The notes under the pieces: model-generated
Told to the model about the DNA's origin: nothing
The model's input: only the letters and a program-made list of their open reading frames with translations
Database searches by the model: none
Made by a program: the position numbers and the translations under genes
Shown here: in pieces, positions 63,966 through 64,000 of the stretch
Layout of the letters: the number at the start of each line of letters is the position of its first letter
Numbering within the stretch: position 1 is the stretch's first letter
DNA from: Flavobacterium alvei
GTDB taxonomy: Bacteria > Bacteroidota > Bacteroidia > Flavobacteriales > Flavobacteriaceae
Length of the DNA: 64,000 nt
Assembly (NCBI RefSeq): GCF_002920895.1
Contig: NZ_PQVG01000004.1
Coordinates: 62,001-126,000 of the forward strand
Reading direction: 5' to 3'

Positions 63966-64000
63966 TAGGTTAAATTATATTTTTTTGATAGGGGGCTACC

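Noticed and set aside
1..64000. tRNA genes, rRNA, prophage, transposases or integrases
   Set aside because: I found no cloverleaf-like CCA-ending segment, no rRNA-like region and no recombinase or phage protein in any open frame.

Overview
The window is a contiguous stretch of a low-GC genome that looks like a member of the Flavobacteriaceae, most likely Flavobacterium. The evidence is the very AT-rich spacers, -7 promoter elements of the TAnnTTTG type, many secreted proteins with type IX secretion (T9SS) C-terminal sorting domains, a porZ homologue, a three-subunit sdhCAB operon, and the ileS-dksA-like-lspA block. I saw no tRNA or rRNA gene, CRISPR array, transposase, integrase or phage module. 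Both edges fall near genes: a TPR lipoprotein is cut off at base 1, and a giant secreted protein starts just inside the right edge.

Bases 1-2284 hold three genes in one direction: a LytTR response regulator with Glu at the usual phosphorylation site, a small secreted protein made of five identical 14-residue repeats, and the start of a TPR lipoprotein that resembles the sensor part of flavobacterial histidine kinases. This looks like a possible repeat-peptide or cell-surface signalling cassette. Bases 2605-8085 are mainly housekeeping or conserved genes (an outer-membrane protein, glyS, a ComF-like protein, an Ig-like lipoprotein, a carbon-nitrogen hydrolase).

Bases 8256-15387 form an accessory surface locus: a beta-helix-like secreted protein frameshifted near its end, a T9SS cargo gene built of 231-bp repeats and broken by two identical one-base deletions, a 19-repeat BspA-like leucine-rich-repeat protein with a T9SS tail, and a TPR histidine kinase/NarL-type regulator pair. 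Bases 15458-25538 hold sdhCAB, an aminopeptidase P, a MORN/TPR protein, an alpha/beta hydrolase and an AddB-like nuclease. Bases 25602-35057 hold two tandem OmpA/TSP3 paralogues, kbl, an AddA-like helicase-nuclease, and a divergent pair: a stand-alone HsdR-N-domain nuclease and a small XRE regulator, with palindromic operator candidates between them.

Bases 35100-42605 hold a structured RNA-like element, a superoxide dismutase, lspA, a zinc-less DksA-like protein, ileS with a GIHH signature in place of HxGH, recO, and a multi-pass membrane protein. Bases 42608-54030 hold an FAD oxidoreductase of the glycan-locus type, porZ, gdhA, an outer-membrane family protein, a DinB-like protein, an ArsC/Spx-like protein, an EamA transporter, and yicC-(unknown)-gmk-nadD. 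Bases 54119-63965 are two giant adjacent T9SS cargo genes that share a C-terminal module of roughly 450 residues.

Together, PorZ and at least four T9SS cargo genes point to a surface-protein-rich gliding or attachment lifestyle. Many spacers carry short tandem repeats with a 7-bp or about 10-bp period. The entries most worth testing are the repeat-peptide cassette, the HsdR-N/XRE pair, the frameshifted 231-bp repeat gene, the glycan genes between porZ and recO, and the GIHH IleRS.
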